Origin: an uncultured Paracoccaceae bacterium
Lineage (GTDB): Bacteria; Pseudomonadota; Alphaproteobacteria; Rhodobacterales; Rhodobacteraceae
Length of the DNA stretch: 64,000 nucleotides
Assembly (NCBI GenBank): GCA_947501355.1
Contig: CANMVA010000002.1
Coordinates: forward strand, 1-64,000
Direction: 5' to 3'
Of this stretch, positions 62,122 through 64,000 are shown one piece after another; position 1 is the first letter of the stretch, and every line of letters begins with the position of its first letter. Below the pieces are notes generated by a model that was not told the origin of the DNA, did no database searches, and saw nothing but the letters and a program-made list of their open reading frames with translations. The position numbers were made by a program, and so were the translations under genes.

Positions 62122-63480
62122 TCAACCTATTTTTGCATACGCTTGCAATTTTTTGACCGAGGGGCGGTAGACGACCAAGAGCCCAGCGATGGCAAGGCCG
62201 AGGATTGCGGCGGGCAGAAGCGACATGCACAGGCGCAAGACATTCAGCGCCGTGTCGGTCTGGGGCGCGCTGCCTTGGGTCGTCTCCACCCACCCGAAAG
62301 CGCCAAGGATCAGGCCCAGCAGCAGCGGGGCGAGCGCGTTGGCCACCTTCTGACCAAAGAGCCACAGGGCTGAGAACGCGCCTTCGATCGCCTCGCCTGT
62401 CTCGGCACGGGTCACATCCATCAGGTCGGGATAGATCGCCCAGGGGATTTGCTGGTAAGCGCCATTGGTCATGCCTGCGAGGACGAACATGCCGAACATT
62501 GCGGTGACATTGACGGATGGCAGCACCGCATACATTCCAAAAAGCAGCGCGATATAGAGCGTCAGGCCAAGGATCAGGGCGTTCAGCTTGCCAAGTCTGG
62601 CGGAGAGGATGACCCAGACCGCCTGGCTGAGGATCGAACCAATCACGAAAGCGGCGAACATGAGCGAGAGCGTGCCAAGAGCTTGGGCGGCACCGGAGAG
62701 CGGCGTCTCCCCGGTATCGGTGATCAGGTAGAGGGCGGCGAAAGGCAGGCCTGCGGTCAGTAAGGCAACTGCGAGGGTCATAACGCCGTAAAGCACGGCG
62801 AGGACCGTGAAAGGCTGATTGTTCATGACCAGTTTGAGCATGGGCAGGAAGGCGGCGGTGGAGGGCGTTTCGATCCGTGGCGCCTTACGGGTAGCAAAGA
62901 TCGACAGCCAGATCGCACCGACGATCAGGGGGGAGACAGCGAGGGCGGCGCGCACGAACCCTTCACGGGCGTCCCCGGCCAGGATTGGGATCAGGGCACC
63001 GCCGATCAGGATACCGAGGGAGGCAAAGCCCATGCGGAAGCCTGTCATGGCAGAGCGTTCACGGGGGTCTTGGGTGATCTCTCCGGCCATGGCTCCGTAG
63101 GGGATCGCGACCATCGTAAAGCCTATGGTGGCGAGGACGAAGAACGCCGTGACCCATGCGAGATTGCCGATCATTGCAAAGCTCTGCGGCACGGCGAAGA
63201 GGCCGATCATTCCACCCGCGAGAACCAGCGCGCCCACCGCCATCCATGGCGCGCGGCGGCCAAAACGGCTTTGCGTGCGGTCGGACAGGTAGCCAATCAG
63301 CGGGTCGGTGATGATGTCAAAGAGAAGGACCGCTGTGGTGACCGCCCCGGCCAAACCGATGGGCACGCCGAGGTAATTCGTCAGAAACGCCAGCACCAGC
63401 AATTGCTTGACCACAACAAAGACGACAACGCCCATATCGGCCAGCCCCCAGCCCGCTTTTTGCGTGAGTGATAGTGGCAT
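62122..63480 (-). CDS. GPH-type MFS sugar/glycoside:cation symporter
   Basis: 452 residues with about 12 helices. GPH/MFS_2 features: GYLSDRTQSRFGRRAPWMAV after helix 2, FDIITDPLIGYLSD, IPYGAMAGEITQDPRERSAM and EAIEGAFSALWLFGQKVANA. These carriers import sugars, glycosides or related polar molecules with Na+ or H+. It is probably the importer of the cluster substrate. A candidate operator overlaps its 3' end. Confidence 0.92.
   Translation of the reverse strand: MPLSLTQKAGWGLADMGVVVFVVVKQLLVLAFLTNYLGVPIGLAGAVTTAVLLFDIITDPLIGYLSDRTQSRFGRRAPWMAVGALVLAGGMIGLFAVPQSFAMIGNLAWVTAFFVLATIGFTMVAIPYGAMAGEITQDPRERSAMTGFRMGFASLGILIGGALIPILAGDAREGFVRAALAVSPLIVGAIWLSIFATRKAPRIETPSTAAFLPMLKLVMNNQPFTVLAVLYGVMTLAVALLTAGLPFAALYLITDTGETPLSGAAQALGTLSLMFAAFVIGSILSQAVWVILSARLGKLNALILGLTLYIALLFGMYAVLPSVNVTAMFGMFVLAGMTNGAYQQIPWAIYPDLMDVTRAETGEAIEGAFSALWLFGQKVANALAPLLLGLILGAFGWVETTQGSAPQTDTALNVLRLCMSLLPAAILGLAIAGLLVVYRPSVKKLQAYAKIG
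62133..62148. promoter_or_regulatory. Candidate LacI-family operator before the HisD-like gene
   Basis: On the plus strand TTGCATACGCTTGCAA; reverse complement TTGCAAGCGTATGCAA. It shares TTGCAAGCG and TGCA with the SDR-proximal site at 59073. It lies inside the last codons of the transporter gene and 71-86 bases upstream of the HisD-like start. Confidence 0.7.
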
Positions 63481-63526
63481 GCGCCCTCCCCCGTTTGGCG
63501 GCGACGCTATGCGGGGACGGCTGCAA

Positions 63527-64000
63527 TCACATAGCGATACGCTGCGTCACATCCGTTATCGCGGTTTCGATGATCTGCAGGCATTCAGGGTCCGAGAAGC
63601 TGTGATCCTTGTCTTTGACAAGGGTCAGGCGGATGTCGTCGCAGGTGACATGATCCAGAAGGCGCAGCGCGGTTTCGGTCATCACGGCGTTGTCCGCCGT
63701 GCCTTGTAGGCAGCGCACCGGGAACGGCAAGGCGAGCGGGCTGCGCAGGACGAGGTTATCGCGCCCCTCTTCGATGAGGCGCTTGGTGATGATGTAGGGC
63801 TCGCCGTATTCCGACGGGAGCGCAACTTGCCCGTCCGCCTCCAATGTGGCGCGTTGATCCACATCGAAGCCCGCCCAGAAGCCGTCCTCGGTAAAGTCAG
63901 GGGCTGCGGCGATGGTCACGAGGCCCGCCACTTTCTGTGGCATGGCGCGCGCGGTCAGGAGCGATATCCAGCCTCCCATGGAGGAGCCGACCAACACTTG
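63527..64000 (-). CDS. Alpha/beta hydrolase (C-terminal part, runs off right edge)
   Basis: The last 157 codons only; the gene continues beyond 64000. The nucleophile elbow is VLVGSSMGGWISLL (GxSxG), the acid may be CLQGTADNAVM, and the His is in VKDKDHSFSD. It resembles small carboxylesterases or the dienelactone-type hydrolases. It ends 47 bases before the transporter start and is the first visible gene of the cluster, so it may open the substrate by cleaving an ester or lactone. Confidence 0.85.
   Translation of the reverse strand, partial: QVLVGSSMGGWISLLTARAMPQKVAGLVTIAAAPDFTEDGFWAGFDVDQRATLEADGQVALPSEYGEPYIITKRLIEEGRDNLVLRSPLALPFPVRCLQGTADNAVMTETALRLLDHVTCDDIRLTLVKDKDHSFSDPECLQIIETAITDVTQRIAM

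Overview
The window looks like chromosomal DNA of an alphaproteobacterium of the Rhodobacterales, most likely the Roseobacter group. The reasons are the high G+C content, the hflK-hflC-DUF2065 and phaR-phaP-phaC-phaZ arrangements, the style of the individual proteins, and a recurring extragenic motif around GAGTATTT. The species cannot be named from the sequence. I see no rRNA, tRNA, CRISPR array or replication origin.

Layout. 1-6.5 kb: the N-terminal part of ftsY (running off the left edge through a Pro-Glu hexamer repeat), an AlkB-type hydroxylase, a small exported protein, then a complete 2.76-kb IS1595-family element with 23-bp inverted ends and an 8-bp target duplication. The element carries cargo: a three-gene operon that includes a HEPN-like protein, plus a small divergent gene. 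It sits just beyond the 3' end of xseA. 6.5-21 kb: housekeeping and envelope genes (purD, a 2Fe-2S ferredoxin, an AbrB-family membrane protein, a Do-type protease, hflKC, gor, rpiA, sdaA). 21-34 kb: a small exported protein, two tandem L,D-transpeptidases, thiN, a long acidic protein, purA, secG, pyrG, a PhzF-like enzyme and a KefB-like antiporter. 35-45.7 kb: a polar amino-acid-type ABC transporter overlapping a gamma-glutamylation (Puu-like) amine catabolic operon. Its first permease gene appears to start at ATT. 45.9-52 kb: a Hint-domain protein and the polyhydroxyalkanoate genes, with PhaR-type operators in the phasin promoter. 52-56.2 kb: a MetE-like gene with an alpha/beta hydrolase, and two LysM plus solute-binding fusion proteins. 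56.3-64 kb: a co-directional catabolic cluster with two two-domain SnoaL-like proteins, a LacI regulator, an SDR, an M15-like protein, a HisD-like dehydrogenase, a GPH-type transporter and a hydrolase that runs off the right edge.

How the genes work together. The ABC transporter probably imports an amine or amino acid, which is gamma-glutamylated by GS-like enzymes, oxidised, transaminated and freed by a glutamine amidotransferase-like hydrolase. The Pha proteins make and mobilise carbon granules, with PhaR sensing the granule state. The right-hand cluster carries two matching LacI-type operator sequences (TTGCAAGCG followed by AT or TA and TGCA), one before the HisD-like gene and one before the SDR gene, so it looks like one regulon for an unidentified hydroxylated carbon source. 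The two best candidates for undescribed biology are the cargo of the IS1595 element and this LacI-controlled cluster.
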